DNA of 64,000 nt. Origin: Streptomyces sp. SW4. Its GTDB lineage: Bacteria > Actinomycetota > Actinomycetes > Streptomycetales > Streptomycetaceae. Of this stretch, positions 8,718 through 18,192 are shown one piece after another (position 1 is the first letter of the stretch; each line of letters begins with the position of its first letter). Made by a program: the position numbers and the translations under genes. Location of the stretch: NCBI GenBank assembly GCA_003248315.1, contig QKWM01000004.1, positions 4,089,001 to 4,153,000 on the forward strand, given 5' to 3'. The notes under the pieces were generated by a model, which saw nothing but the letters and a program-made list of their open reading frames with translations, was not told where the DNA came from and ran no database searches.

Positions 8718-9622
8718 GCCGCGGTCCAGGCGGCGGCGATGCGGGCCGCGAGCCGGACGTTGCCGCGCACCGCCGCCAGGTTGGCCTCCAGCGACGCCCC
8801 GTCGGTGTGCCGTACCAGGTGGTCGAGGAGGAACGGCGTCACCGCCTGGCCGGTGACGCCCTCCTTCTCGCAGGCGTGCAGCGCGTCGGCGAGCACCCGC
8901 GCGTGCAGGTCGGGATCCAGTTGCTCCTGTTCCGGTACGGGGTTGGCGACGACCAGCGCCGAGTCCGGGCCGCCGAGCGCGTCCTGCGCCCGCATCACCT
9001 GCGCGACCTGCTCCGGAGTCCGCAGCGTCCAGTCCACCGGATGCCCGGAGTCGGACAGGTAGAAGCCGGGGAACCGGTCCGTGCCGTACCCCGCCACCGC
9101 GACGCCCAGCGTCTCCAGCCGCTGCAGCGTCGCCGGAACGTCCAGGATCGACTTCACGCCCGCGCACACCACCGTGATCCGGGTGCGGGCCAGCAGTCCC
9201 AGGTCGGCCGACTCGTCCTGTGTCACCGTCCACTCCCGGTGCACCCCGCCCAGGCCGCCGGTCGCGAACACCCGCACCCCCGCGAGGGACGCCAGCAGGG
9301 CGGTGGCCGACACGGTGGTGGCGCCGTCGGCGGCCGAGGCCACGGCGAGCGGCAGATCGCGATGGCCGAGCTTGCGGACCCCGTCCCCGGCGGCGATCCG
9401 CTCCAGCTGGTCCCCGGTGAGACCGACATGGGGCCGCCCGCCCAGCACGGCGACCGTCGCCGGCACCGCGCCCTCCTGCCGTACCGCCCGCTCCAGCTCC
9501 CGGCCCACCTCGAGATTGCGCGGGCGGGGCAGCCCGTGCGCGATGATCGTGGACTCCAGGGCAACCACCGGGCGGCGCGCGTCGATCGCCTCGCGTACCT
9601 CTTCCGACACCACCAGCACCAC
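8714..9622 (-). CDS. psuG: Pseudouridine-5'-phosphate glycosidase
   Basis: 302 aa and uninterrupted. Family hallmarks are VVALESTIIAHGLPRPRNLE at the N-terminus, the block TVSATALLASLAGVRVFATGG, and VVCAGVKSILDVPATLQRLE. The enzyme reversibly splits the C-glycosidic bond of pseudouridine 5'-phosphate. It is the upstream gene of a two-gene unit with the PfkB kinase, whose start codon overlaps its stop. The divergent VOC gene starts 100 bp away, leaving a short shared promoter region. Confidence 0.9.
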   Translation of the reverse strand: MVLVVSEEVREAIDARRPVVALESTIIAHGLPRPRNLEVGRELERAVRQEGAVPATVAVLGGRPHVGLTGDQLERIAAGDGVRKLGHRDLPLAVASAADGATTVSATALLASLAGVRVFATGGLGGVHREWTVTQDESADLGLLARTRITVVCAGVKSILDVPATLQRLETLGVAVAGYGTDRFPGFYLSDSGHPVDWTLRTPEQVAQVMRAQDALGGPDSALVVANPVPEQEQLDPDLHARVLADALHACEKEGVTGQAVTPFLLDHLVRHTDGASLEANLAAVRGNVRLAARIAAAWTAA

Positions 9623-9722
9623 GCGTATGCCTCCTGTCCGTCGGGTACTCCCTCATCCCTGGCGGGCGCCGCACCGGATCAAACCCCTTGCGGGTGGCGG
9701 GAGACGGCACGAGTCTGGGGCC

Positions 9723-10151
9723 ATGACCGACAACACGACGCGACTCGACCACGTGGTGCTCTGGGTGCGCGATCCCCTGGCGGCGGCGGACTTCTACGAG
9801 AAGGCCCTGGGGATGGAGCCCCTGCGGACCGCCGAGTTCGCCGCGGGGAAGGTGGCGTTCCCCTCCGTCCGCCTCAACGACGAGACGATCTTCGACCTCG
9901 CCCCGCTGACCATGGCCGAGCGCATGCGCATGCTGCCCGGCTCCGCCGAGAGCGCGGGCCACACCGTCAACCACGTCTGCCTGGCCCTGCCGGAGCAGGA
10001 GTTCGACGCCCTGCGCAGCCGGCTGGAGGAGCAGGGCGTGCCCCTCTCGGACTTCTCGTACGACGCCTACGGTGCCCGCGGCCCGGCCCGGCGCAGCTTC
10101 TACTTCCGCGACCCCGACGGCAACGTCTTCGAGGCCCGCCACTACGCCTGA
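9723..10151 (+). CDS. VOC (glyoxalase/dioxygenase) family protein
   Basis: A 142-aa vicinal-oxygen-chelate protein made of two beta-alpha-beta-beta-beta units. N-terminal RLDHVVLWVRDPLAAADFYE supplies the first candidate metal histidine; HTVNHVCLALPEQEFDALRSRL opens the second unit and FYFRDPDGNVFEARHY holds the usual terminal glutamate. The reaction is not predictable. The ATG at 9723 is the first in frame after the divergent promoter region. It converges on ogt with 27 bp between stops. Confidence 0.88.
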   Translation: MTDNTTRLDHVVLWVRDPLAAADFYEKALGMEPLRTAEFAAGKVAFPSVRLNDETIFDLAPLTMAERMRMLPGSAESAGHTVNHVCLALPEQEFDALRSRLEEQGVPLSDFSYDAYGARGPARRSFYFRDPDGNVFEARHYA

Positions 10152-10178
10152 CCGTGCCCGTCCGTGCCGCCCGGGCCC

Positions 10179-10732
10179 TCAGAACAACGGCTCGGGCAGC
10201 ACGCCCTCCAGCGCGAGCAGCCGTCTCTTGGTGTCCAGCCCGCCCCGAACCCGCCGATGCCGCCGTCGCTCTCCACGACCCGGTGACAGGGCACGACGAC
10301 CGGCAGCGGATTGGCGCCCATCGCCATGCCCACCGCCTGCGCGGCACCGGGCTGGCCCACCCGCCCGGCGAGGTCGCCGTACCCCACCACCGAGCCGTAG
10401 GGCACGCCCGCGGCCAGCTCGCGCAGCACCTGGCGGTTGAACCCGGAGATCAGGGACCAGTCCAGCGGCAGCTCGAAGGTCTGCCGGTCGCCCGCGAAGT
10501 ACGCCTCCAGCTGGCGTATCGCCTCGGCGAGCACCGGGGAGCCGGGCGCCTCGGCGGGCTCGGCGCCCAGCCGGGAGGCGAGCCGCTCCAGGGTCCGCTC
10601 CCGCACCGCGTCCGTGGCGTGGAAGACGACGTTGACCAGGCCGTCGTCGGTCGCCGCCAGCAGCAGCGGGCCGATGGGGGTCCCGGTGACCGCCCACACG
10701 ACCTGCTGTCCGTCCTGCCGCTCACTGTCCAT
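10179..10732 (-). CDS. ogt: Methylated-DNA--protein-cysteine methyltransferase, frameshifted near the C-terminus
   Basis: About 184 aa. The active-site motif PCHRVV (in NPLPVVVPCHRVVESDGG) and the preceding helix-turn-helix region VPYGSVVGYGDLAGRVGQP are typical of Ogt/MGMT, which takes the alkyl group from O6-alkylguanine onto its cysteine. The frame breaks at CCCC 10243-10246, beyond the active site; restoring one base gives GGFGGGLDTKRRLLALEGVL and the family's usual ending EPLF. Start ATG at 10732. Confidence 0.9.
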
Positions 10733-10811
10733 GCGCCCACCGTACGGCCCGGCACCGACAACGCCCGGGGGCCGCGGACGCCGTCCGCCCGCGGCCCCGG
10801 TGGCAGACCGG

Positions 10812-11705
10812 TCAGGAGTGGCCGGAACCGGCCTTGCCGCGCACGGCGTCCCGGATCACGTCCGGCTTGTTCGTGATGATCCCGTCGACCCCGGCGTCGG
10901 CGACCCGCCGGGCCGTGTCCGGGTCGTCCACCGTCCAGGTGAACACCTCCATCGGCCTGCCGTGCGGGCCGGTGAACGCCTGGACCGCGGCCACGTAGCC
11001 CAGCGAGACGGTGCCGTGCGAGGGGTTGATCTGGTCGGCGAACTCCGCGTAGGCGGGCAGCTCGTTCACCGGCGGGGTGCCGAGGAACCCGGTCTTGACG
11101 GCCGGCTTCAGCTCGTGGACGGTCCGGACGGTGTCCACGCCGAAGCTCTGCACGATCAGCCGGCCGTTGACGTGGCGCCGGTCGAGCCAGCCCTCGTTGG
11201 CGAGCACCTTCAGGGTGTCCCGCTCGATGCCCGGGTACAGCTGCGGGTGCTTGATCTCCAGCAGCAGCTTCTGGTGGTGGCGGTCGACGCGGTCGAGGTA
11301 CTGCTTGAGCGTGGGCACGCGCGCGCCCGCGTAGTCGTCGTCGAACCAGCTGCCCGCGTCCAGCCGCGCGATCTCGGCCGCGGTGAAGTCCTTCACCTTC
11401 CAGGGCGCGCGGTCGGGGAAGACCTCCTCGACGTTGGTCGTACGCTTCAGGTTGTCGTCGTGGAGGACGACCAGCACGCCGTCCTTGGTGCGCTGGACGT
11501 CGTTCTCCACCCACCGGATGCCCAGCTCCGCGGCCTTGTCCACGGCGGCGAGGGTGTTCTCCGGGGCGTACGCGGAGGCTCCCCGGTGGGCGACGACCGT
11601 CGGCCCGGCGCCGCCGTGCGTGGCCTGGGCGGGCGAGGCGGGGGCCATGGAGGCGACGGCGCCCAGGAGCGCGGTGGTCGTGACGGCAATTGCACGCGCG
11701 TGCAT
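10812..11705 (-). CDS. glpQ: Secreted glycerophosphodiester phosphodiesterase
   Basis: 297 aa with a signal peptide (positively charged start, AIAVTTTALLGAVASMA core, cleavage near ASPAQA). The catalytic HRG is in VVAHRGASAYAPENTLAA and the metal-binding ENDVQRTKDGVLVVLHDD follows, as in GDPD enzymes, which release glycerol 3-phosphate from glycerophosphodiesters. ATG at 11705 has CGAGGAG eight bases upstream. Uninterrupted, unlike several neighbours. Confidence 0.93.
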   Translation of the reverse strand: MHARAIAVTTTALLGAVASMAPASPAQATHGGAGPTVVAHRGASAYAPENTLAAVDKAAELGIRWVENDVQRTKDGVLVVLHDDNLKRTTNVEEVFPDRAPWKVKDFTAAEIARLDAGSWFDDDYAGARVPTLKQYLDRVDRHHQKLLLEIKHPQLYPGIERDTLKVLANEGWLDRRHVNGRLIVQSFGVDTVRTVHELKPAVKTGFLGTPPVNELPAYAEFADQINPSHGTVSLGYVAAVQAFTGPHGRPMEVFTWTVDDPDTARRVADAGVDGIITNKPDVIRDAVRGKAGSGHS

Positions 11706-11982
11706 GCGTACTCCTCGCGTCGATCGATCACGGACAGCTCCACTGTGACAGCAGAGGGTCAACGGGAGGGGGGTGCGGAATGGCCATTGCCTGAATGGAG
11801 ATGCTCAACTGCGCACACCGGGGCGGCACAACTGCGGCAGAGCCGTGATTCTTTGCCGCAGAGTCGTTCGGCCATTCCGGTGGGGGTCATACTCTCTGCC
11901 TCGACCCTGGCCGTTCGTGCGGACCTGGGCGGGGTGCACAACGGGTCAAACCTGACAGAAGAGGGCGGAAGGGCAGCCGCAC
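11706..11982. other. Divergent intergenic region glpQ / MHYT gene with inverted repeat
   Basis: 277 bp between two divergent genes, relatively AT-rich in its middle part. It holds one inverted repeat, CTGCGGCA (11832-11839) with TGCCGCAG (11854-11861), separated by 14 bases. A PHO-box-like array would be expected for a phosphate-regulated glpQ but I could not identify convincing direct repeats. Confidence 0.5.
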
Positions 11983-12858
11983 ATGCACGGCACGGTCGAC
12001 GGATTCAGCTACGGGCTGGTCACACCGGTGGTGGCCTATCTCATGGCCTGCCTCGGCGGCGCCCTCGGGCTGCGCTGCACCGCGAGGTCGCTGCGGGTCG
12101 CCCGGTCCTGGCGCCCCGGATGGCTGGGCCTCGGCGCCGCGGCGATCGGCTCGGGCATCTGGACGATGCACTTCATCGCCATGATGGGCTTCACGATCGA
12201 GGGCACGCCGATCCGCTACGACCTCGGCATGACCTTCGCCAGCCTGGCCGTCGCCATCCTCATGGTGGGCATCGGGATCTTCATCGTGGGCTACCGGGGA
12301 ACCACGGGCACGGCCCTGTTCACCGGCGGCACCATCACCGGACTGGGCATCGCCTCGATGCACTACCTCGGCATGGCCGGAATGCGCCTGGACGGGGAGC
12401 TGCGGTACGACACCCTCACCGTGGCCGGGTCCGTCGCCATCGCCATGGCCGCCGCCACCGCGGCCCTGTGGGCGGCCGGACAGGTCCGGGGCTGGCGGTG
12501 GAGCGTCGGCGCCAGCCTCGTCATGGGGCTCGCCGTGAGCGGCATGCACTACATGGGCATGGCAGCCCTCGACGTCCACGTCCACGGCACGGCCGAGCCC
12601 GCCTCCGGAGAGTCGCCCGCCGCCCTGCTCGCACCCATGCTGATCGGCCCGCTCGCCTTCCTCGTCCTCGCCGGCATCGTCGTGCTCTTCGACCCGCTCA
12701 TGGCCGCCGGGCCGCCGGCCTGGGTGCCGGACGAGCGCAAGCCGGGCGTCCCCGCCCGCCCGGCCGTCCACCACCCGCCCCACCCGGCGCACCACACGCC
12801 GCCGGCGGCCCGCCGCGCCCTGGTCCGCCGCCGCTCCCGCACCCCGCAGAACCGCTGA
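11983..12858 (+). CDS. MHYT-domain integral membrane sensor protein
   Basis: 291 aa. Three copies of the MHYT motif lie at the ends of membrane helices: MHFIAMMG (about residue 62), MHYLGMAG (about 126) and MHYMGMAA (about 188). About seven membrane segments are predicted overall, followed by a Pro/His/Arg-rich cytoplasmic tail with no enzymatic domain. MHYT domains are proposed to bind copper and sense O2, CO or NO; here there is no GGDEF/EAL output, so signalling would have to go through a partner. Codon use and GC resemble the neighbours. Confidence 0.9.
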   Translation: MHGTVDGFSYGLVTPVVAYLMACLGGALGLRCTARSLRVARSWRPGWLGLGAAAIGSGIWTMHFIAMMGFTIEGTPIRYDLGMTFASLAVAILMVGIGIFIVGYRGTTGTALFTGGTITGLGIASMHYLGMAGMRLDGELRYDTLTVAGSVAIAMAAATAALWAAGQVRGWRWSVGASLVMGLAVSGMHYMGMAALDVHVHGTAEPASGESPAALLAPMLIGPLAFLVLAGIVVLFDPLMAAGPPAWVPDERKPGVPARPAVHHPPHPAHHTPPAARRALVRRRSRTPQNR

Positions 12859-12868
12859 CCCCCGCCCG

Positions 12869-12891
12869 TTGTCAGTGCGGAGTCGTACGGT
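12869..12891 (+). promoter_or_regulatory. PafBC / RecA-NDp-type promoter of uvrB, probably leaderless
   Basis: TTGTCAGTG (12869-12877), eight bases, TACGGT (12886-12891): a perfect match to TTGTCRGTG-N8-TANNNT. Only seven bases separate the -10 hexamer from the ATG at 12899 and no ribosome binding site is present, so transcription most likely starts at the start codon. Confidence 0.8.
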
Positions 12892-12898
12892 GGAACCC

Positions 12899-15042
12899 AT
12901 GCGGCCCGTTTCCCAGATCGAACGCACGGTGGCGCCCTTCGAGGTCGTCAGCCCCTACCAGCCCAGCGGCGACCAGCCGGCGGCCATCGCCGACCTCGCC
13001 CGGCGCATCGAAGCAGGTGAGAAGGACGTCGTCCTGCTCGGCGCCACCGGCACCGGCAAGTCCGCCACCACGGCGTGGATGATCGAGAAGCTCCAGCGCC
13101 CCACCCTGGTGATGGCGCCCAACAAGACGCTGGCCGCCCAGCTGGCGAACGAGTTCCGCGAGCTGCTGCCGAACAACGCGGTCGAGTACTTCGTCTCGTA
13201 CTACGACTACTACCAGCCCGAGGCCTACGTCCCGCAGTCGGACACCTACATCGAGAAGGACTCCTCGATCAACGAGGAGGTCGAGCGCCTGCGCCACTCG
13301 GCGACCAACTCGCTCCTCACCCGCCGCGACGTCGTCGTCGTCGCCTCGGTCTCCTGCATCTACGGCCTCGGTACGCCCCAGGAGTACGTGGACCGCATGG
13401 TCCCCCTCAGGGTCGGGGACGAAATCGACCGGGACGAGCTGCTGCGCCGCTTCGTCGACATCCAGTACACGCGCAACGACATGGCGTTCACGCGCGGCAC
13501 CTTCCGGGTGCGCGGCGACACCATCGAGATCTTCCCGGTCTACGAGGAGCTGGCCGTCCGCATCGAGATGTTCGGCGACGAGATCGAGGCGCTCTCCACC
13601 CTCCACCCCGTCACCGGCGAGATCATCAGCGACGACCAGCAGCTCTACGTCTTCCCCGCCTCCCACTACGTCGCGGGCCCCGAGCGCATGGAGCGCGCGG
13701 TCAACGACATCGAGAAGGAGCTGGCCGAGCGCCTCGCCGAGCTGGAGAAGCAGGGCAAGCTGCTGGAGGCCCAGCGCCTGCGCATGCGCACGACGTACGA
13801 CATCGAGATGCTCCGCCAGATCGGCACCTGCTCCGGCGTGGAGAACTACTCGATGCACTTCGACGGCCGCTCGCCCGGCTCCCCGCCCAACACCCTGCTC
13901 GACTACTTCCCGGACGACTTCCTCCTCGTCATCGACGAGTCGCACGTCACCGTGCCGCAGATCGGCGCCATGTACGAGGGCGACGCCTCCCGCAAGCGCA
14001 CCCTCGTCGACCACGGATTCCGGCTGCCCTCCGCCCTCGACAACCGCCCGCTGAAGTGGGAGGAGTTCCAGGAGCGCATCGGCCAGACCGTCTACCTGTC
14101 GGCCACCCCCGGGCAGTACGAGCTGTCCCGCTCGGACGGCGTCGTGGAGCAGATCATCCGCCCGACCGGCCTGGTCGACCCCGAAGTCGTCGTCAAGCCC
14201 ACCGAGGGCCAGATCGACGACCTGGTGCACGAGATCCGCAAGCGCACCGAGAAGGACGAGCGCGTCCTGGTCACCACGCTCACCAAGAAGATGGCCGAGG
14301 ACCTCACGGACTACTTCCTGGAGCTGGGCATCCAGGTCCGCTATCTGCACAGCGACGTCGACACCCTGCGCCGCGTCGAGCTGCTGCGCGAACTGCGCGC
14401 CGGCGAGTACGACGTGCTGGTCGGCATCAACCTCCTGCGTGAAGGGCTCGACCTGCCCGAGGTGTCCCTCGTGGCGATCCTCGACGCCGACAAGGAGGGC
14501 TTCCTGCGCTCCGGCACCTCCCTGATCCAGACCATCGGCCGCGCCGCGCGCAACGTCTCCGGCCAGGTCCACATGTACGCCGACAAGATCACCCCGGCGA
14601 TGGAGAAGGCGATCGAGGAGACCAACCGCCGCCGCGAGAAGCAGATCGCCTACAACACGGCGAACGGCATCGACCCGCAGCCGCTGCGCAAGAAGATCAA
14701 CGACATCGTCGCGCAGATCGCCCGCGAGGACGTGGACACCGAGCAGCTGCTCGGCTCCGGCTACCGCCAGTCCAAGGACGGCAAGGGAGCCAAGGCCCGG
14801 TGCCCGCCCTCGGCAAGGGGGCGAACGGCGCCAAGGCCGCCAAGGGCAGGGGCAAGGCCGCCAAGGAGACGGTGCCCACCGACCGCCCCGCGGCCGAACT
14901 GGCCGAGCAGATCGAGGAGATGACCGCGCGCATGCGGGCCGCCGCGGCGGACCTGCAGTTCGAGATCGCCGCCCGGCTGCGCGACGAGGTGTCCGAGATG
15001 AAGAAGGAACTGCGCCAGATGCAGGAGGCCGGCCTGGCCTGA
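12899..15042 (+). CDS. uvrB: Excinuclease ABC subunit B, frameshifted near the C-terminus
   Basis: About 714 aa. UvrB hands the lesion from UvrA to UvrC in nucleotide excision repair. Seen in order: Walker A GATGTGKSATT, the beta-hairpin region YYDYYQPEAYVPQSDTYIEK, helicase motif DESHVTVPQIG, the C-terminal helicase part (LREGLDLPEVSLVAILDADK) and the UvrC-binding UVR motif near the end (LQFEIAARLRDEVSEMKKEL). The frame breaks at CCC 14796-14798, in a Lys/Gly/Ala linker just before that UVR motif. ATG at 12899 is preferred over the upstream TTG at 12869, which is part of the promoter. Confidence 0.95.
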
Positions 15043-15104
15043 CGGCGTGCCCGGGCACGCGCTGTGTTGCAAGACCGACACAAAGTGCGGGCCGGGGTAC
15101 GGCC

Positions 15105-15127
15105 CTGTCAGTGGCCCTGCGTAGTGT
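15105..15127 (+). promoter_or_regulatory. PafBC / RecA-NDp-type promoter of terD
   Basis: CTGTCAGTG (15105-15113), eight bases, TAGTGT (15122-15127): 8 of 9 in the first box and a full TANNNT at the right spacing. Transcription would give a leader of roughly 50 bases before GTG 15184. GGGCC-N7-GGCCC lies just upstream (about 15089-15105). Confidence 0.65.
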
Positions 15128-15183
15128 TCGGGACAACCGCGGGCGCCGCGGCAACAGGGGACAGTTCGAGAGGGGATCAGCCC

Positions 15184-15762
15184 GTGACCGTCAACATGAC
15201 CAAGGGTCAGGCCATCAGTCTGCAGAAGAACGACGGCGGCAGCCTGACGTCGGTGCGGATGGGTCTCGGCTGGCAGGCGGCTCCCCGGCGCGGCCTGTTC
15301 GGTTCGCGCACGCGGGAGATCGACCTGGACGCCTCCGCCGTGCTGTTCGCGGACAAGCAGCCGGTCGACGTCGTCTTCTTCCGCCACCTGGTGAGCGACG
15401 ACGGCTCGGTCCGGCACACCGGGGACAACCTCGTCGGCGGTGTCGGCCAGGGCGGCGACGACGAGGCGATCCTGGTCGACCTGCAGCGCGTCCCCGTCCA
15501 CATCGACCAGATCGTCTTCACCGTGAACTCCTTCACGGGCCAGACCTTCCAGGAGGTGCAGAACGCCTTCTGCCGCCTGGTCGACGAGACCAACGGCCAG
15601 GAGCTCGCCCGGTACACGCTGGCCGGCGGCGGCGCCTACACGGCCCAGATCATGGCGAAGGTGCACCGCGCCGGCCAGGGCTGGTCCATGACGGCCCTCG
15701 GCGCCCCGGCCAACGGCCGCACGTTCCAGGACCTGATGCCGGCGATCCTGCCGGTTCTCTGA
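15184..15762 (+). CDS. TerD-family stress protein
   Basis: 192 aa, a single TerD domain (MTKGQAISLQKND at the start, the acidic EIDLDASAVLF and HTGDNLVGGVGQGGDDEAILVDL calcium-type segments, FTVNSFTGQTFQEVQNAFCRL). TerD proteins are Ca2+-binding and belong to tellurite-resistance and general stress systems with TerC. The GTG at 15184 lies shortly after GAGAGGGGATC. It is the first of two TerD-type genes, the second starting 40 bp on, and terC is just beyond. Its promoter resembles those of the uvr genes. Confidence 0.92.
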   Translation: MTVNMTKGQAISLQKNDGGSLTSVRMGLGWQAAPRRGLFGSRTREIDLDASAVLFADKQPVDVVFFRHLVSDDGSVRHTGDNLVGGVGQGGDDEAILVDLQRVPVHIDQIVFTVNSFTGQTFQEVQNAFCRLVDETNGQELARYTLAGGGAYTAQIMAKVHRAGQGWSMTALGAPANGRTFQDLMPAILPVL

Positions 15763-15802
15763 GGCGGCAGCGGCGGCACGGGCACGGCACAGGGGGAAGG
15801 CG

Positions 15803-17919
15803 ATGACGGCCGAGCTGGTGCGGGGGCAGAACCACCCGCTCTCCCAGGCCCGTCTGGAGATCAGGGTCTCGGCCGGCACACCGGTCGTCGCCGCGGTCAC
15901 GCTCGGCGACGAGAACGGCGCGGTCCACGGCGCGGACCGGGTCGTCCACCCCGGTACGCCCACGCGGGCCGGCCTGGAGGTCTCCCGCCAGGCCGCGGCC
16001 GCCCACCGTCTCGCGGTGGACCTGGACGCCGTGCCGGACGCCGTGCACCGCGTCACCGTGCTGCTCGCGCTGCCCACCGCCGACCCGGCGGCCCCGGCCC
16101 GCTTCGGCGCCGTCGCGGCCCCCTTCGTCGCCGTCACCGGCCTCGACGGCACGGAGATCGCCGGTTACACCATCACCGGCCTGGACTCCGAGTCGGCCGT
16201 CGTCGCCCTCGAGATCTACCGGCGGCAGGGGCCTGGAAGGTCCGCGCGGTCGGCCAGGGGTACGCGGGCGGCCTGGCCGAGCTGTTCACCGACCACAAGC
16301 TGCCCGAGGCCGACGCCCTCGCCGCGAGCGTCCACGAGGCGGTGGCCCGCGGACTGGCCCGGTCGGTGCCGGCCCCGCCCGCGCGTACCGCCGACGCCGA
16401 CCGCACGCGCCGGACCACCACACCGGCCCTCGGCCCCGACCACGGCCTCGCGGCGTCCCAGCACGGGACGCGGCACCCCGGCACGGCGGTGCGGCACCCC
16501 TCCAGGGGGCGCGGCGTCCCACCACGGCGATGCGGCGCCGCAGACGGCCCCGGGCCCCGCACCGTCCACGGCTCGCCCGCAGCATCCGCCGCACGCCGGC
16601 CGCGCGGACGCCGCCGCAGGGGACGACGCCGCCGGGGCAGACACCACCGCGACCCGGCCCCGGACGCCCGCCACCGGCGGCCCCATCGACTACAGCCATC
16701 CGCGCCGCCGGACCGCCGCCGCGCCGCCCCCGCCGGCCGCCCCGCCGCCTCCGCAGGCCGCGTCCCCGGCCGCACCGGGGCAGCCCGCGCGGCCCGTCGC
16801 CGGCGACGCGACCGGCTGGTCCATGGACGAACGGCTCTACAACCAGGTCTGGGGCATGTTCGAGGACCTGGCCCGCACCACCGCCGCCTACCGCAGCGCC
16901 GTCGACTTCGCCGACTCCCGCATGGAGAAGGAGCTGGACCGGGTCCTGTCCGACCCGCGCAGCCGCATCGGCGGACAGGGCGACGCCGCACGCGAGGCGG
17001 CCCGGGCCCGCCACGGAGCCCTGGTCGCCCAGGCCAGGGAGGCCCTCGACCGCGACCTCGCACAGCTCCTCGCCGAGGCGGAGGTCGTCGAGCCCGCGCT
17101 GCCGCCCGCCTACGCCCGCTGGGACAACCCCGTCTGGCACGGGTACCGGGTGCCGATGGAGATGCCCATGGCCGTCCGCCTGGGCGACCTGCACCTGCCC
17201 GAGGCCGACCCGATCCGCATCCCGTTGCTGGCCAGGCTGCCGCTGGAGCGCGGACTGTGGATCGACAGCGGCCGAACGGCCTCGGCCGACGGAACCTTCG
17301 CCGACTCCCACGAACTGCGCCGCCTCGCCGTGGAGACCGCCGTGGCGCACGCCGCCCGGCTGCTCGCCGTCCACCCGGCCGGCGAGTTCACCGTGCACGT
17401 CGTCGACCCCGCGGGCTCGGGGCGCAGGCGCTGGCGCCCCTGGTGGACACCGGGGTGCTCGCGGGTTCGCCCGCCCTGGGCGCCGCGGGCGTGGCGGACG
17501 TTCTCACGCGGCTCATCCAGCGCGTCGACCTGGTGCAGATGGCCGTGCGCGGCGGCGCCGCCGACTCCCTCCCGCCCGGCTTCGACACCTCCCAGCAACT
17601 GCTGATCGTCAACGACTTCCCGCACGGCTTCGACGACCGCGCGGTCAACCAGCTCCGGTACCTCGCGGACGAGGGCCCGTCCGTCGGCGTCCATCTCATG
17701 CTGGTCGCCGACCGCGAGGACTGCGCCGCATACGGCCCGCTGCTCGACCCGCTGTGGCGGGCGCTGCTGCGGCTCACGCCGGTCGCCGACGACCACCTCG
17801 CCGACCCCTGGGTCGGGCACGCCTGGACGTACGAGCCCGCGCTCGTGCCGGCCGGCAGCGGGGTGCTGCGGCAGGTGCTGACCCGGCTGGCCGCGGCCCG
17901 CCGCTCAGGCGGCCGGTAG
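15803..17919 (+). CDS. Large TerD-domain protein with FtsK-like C-terminal region, frameshifted four times
   Basis: About 706 aa after restoring one base at 16228-16231, 16476-16479, 16497-16500 and 17419-17422. Residues 1-190 are TerD-like (HPLSQARLEIRVSAGTPVVA, then YTITGLDSESAVVALEIYRR). A Pro/Ala/His-rich linker of about 120 residues follows; the two middle deletions are in it and their exact place is a best guess. The C-terminal half has a helical segment (YNQVWGMFEDLARTTAAY) and then a region like the degenerate ATPase end of FtsK/SpoIIIE proteins (LLIVNDFPHGFDDRAVNQL, GPSVGVHLMLVADRED). No Walker A motif is visible. ATG at 15803 follows AGGGGGAAGG. Function unknown; probably acts with TerD and TerC. 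Confidence 0.75.
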
Positions 17920-18014
17920 CGTAGAAGCGGCCGCGGACCGGTCGCCAACAGGCCCTTTGAGCGTTATTTGCAAATCTCTTTACCTTCCCTTGGGGAATGG
18001 GGTACTGTCGTCCG

Positions 18015-18188
18015 TACGGAGGGGAGTACTCCCTGTCTGCTGCGGCGTACCCGTCAATACGGATCAGGCCAGATCCCGGGGCGTCGGCCCGCGGGCTTCC
18101 GTGCGTTCTGCGCGCACCGGATGTCCGGGTGGAAGAGACCTCCGGCAGCGACGACGCTGACATCTGCCGTGTGACGTACTGCCGGAGG
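18015..18188 (+). ncRNA. yybP-ykoY-type manganese riboswitch with SD-sequestering switch
   Basis: GGGGAGTA at 18021-18028 is the conserved loop of this riboswitch class and GTCAATAC follows at 18053-18060. CGGAGG (18017-18022) pairs with CCTCCG (18139-18144) to form the closing P1 stem. The 3' P1 strand extended, CCTCCGGCAG (18139-18148), is also exactly complementary to CTGCCGGAGG (18179-18188), whose GGAGG is the terC ribosome binding site, four bases before GTG 18193. Ligand-bound aptamer would free that site; unbound RNA would mask it. The class senses Mn2+ and is known upstream of TerC-type genes. Confidence 0.85.
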
Positions 18189-18192
18189 CGTA

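Noticed and set aside
12872..15154. 760-codon minus-strand frame opposite uvrB
   Set aside because: It mirrors uvrB codons (Val/Gly/Asp/Leu-rich), shows no family motif, and uvrB is certain.
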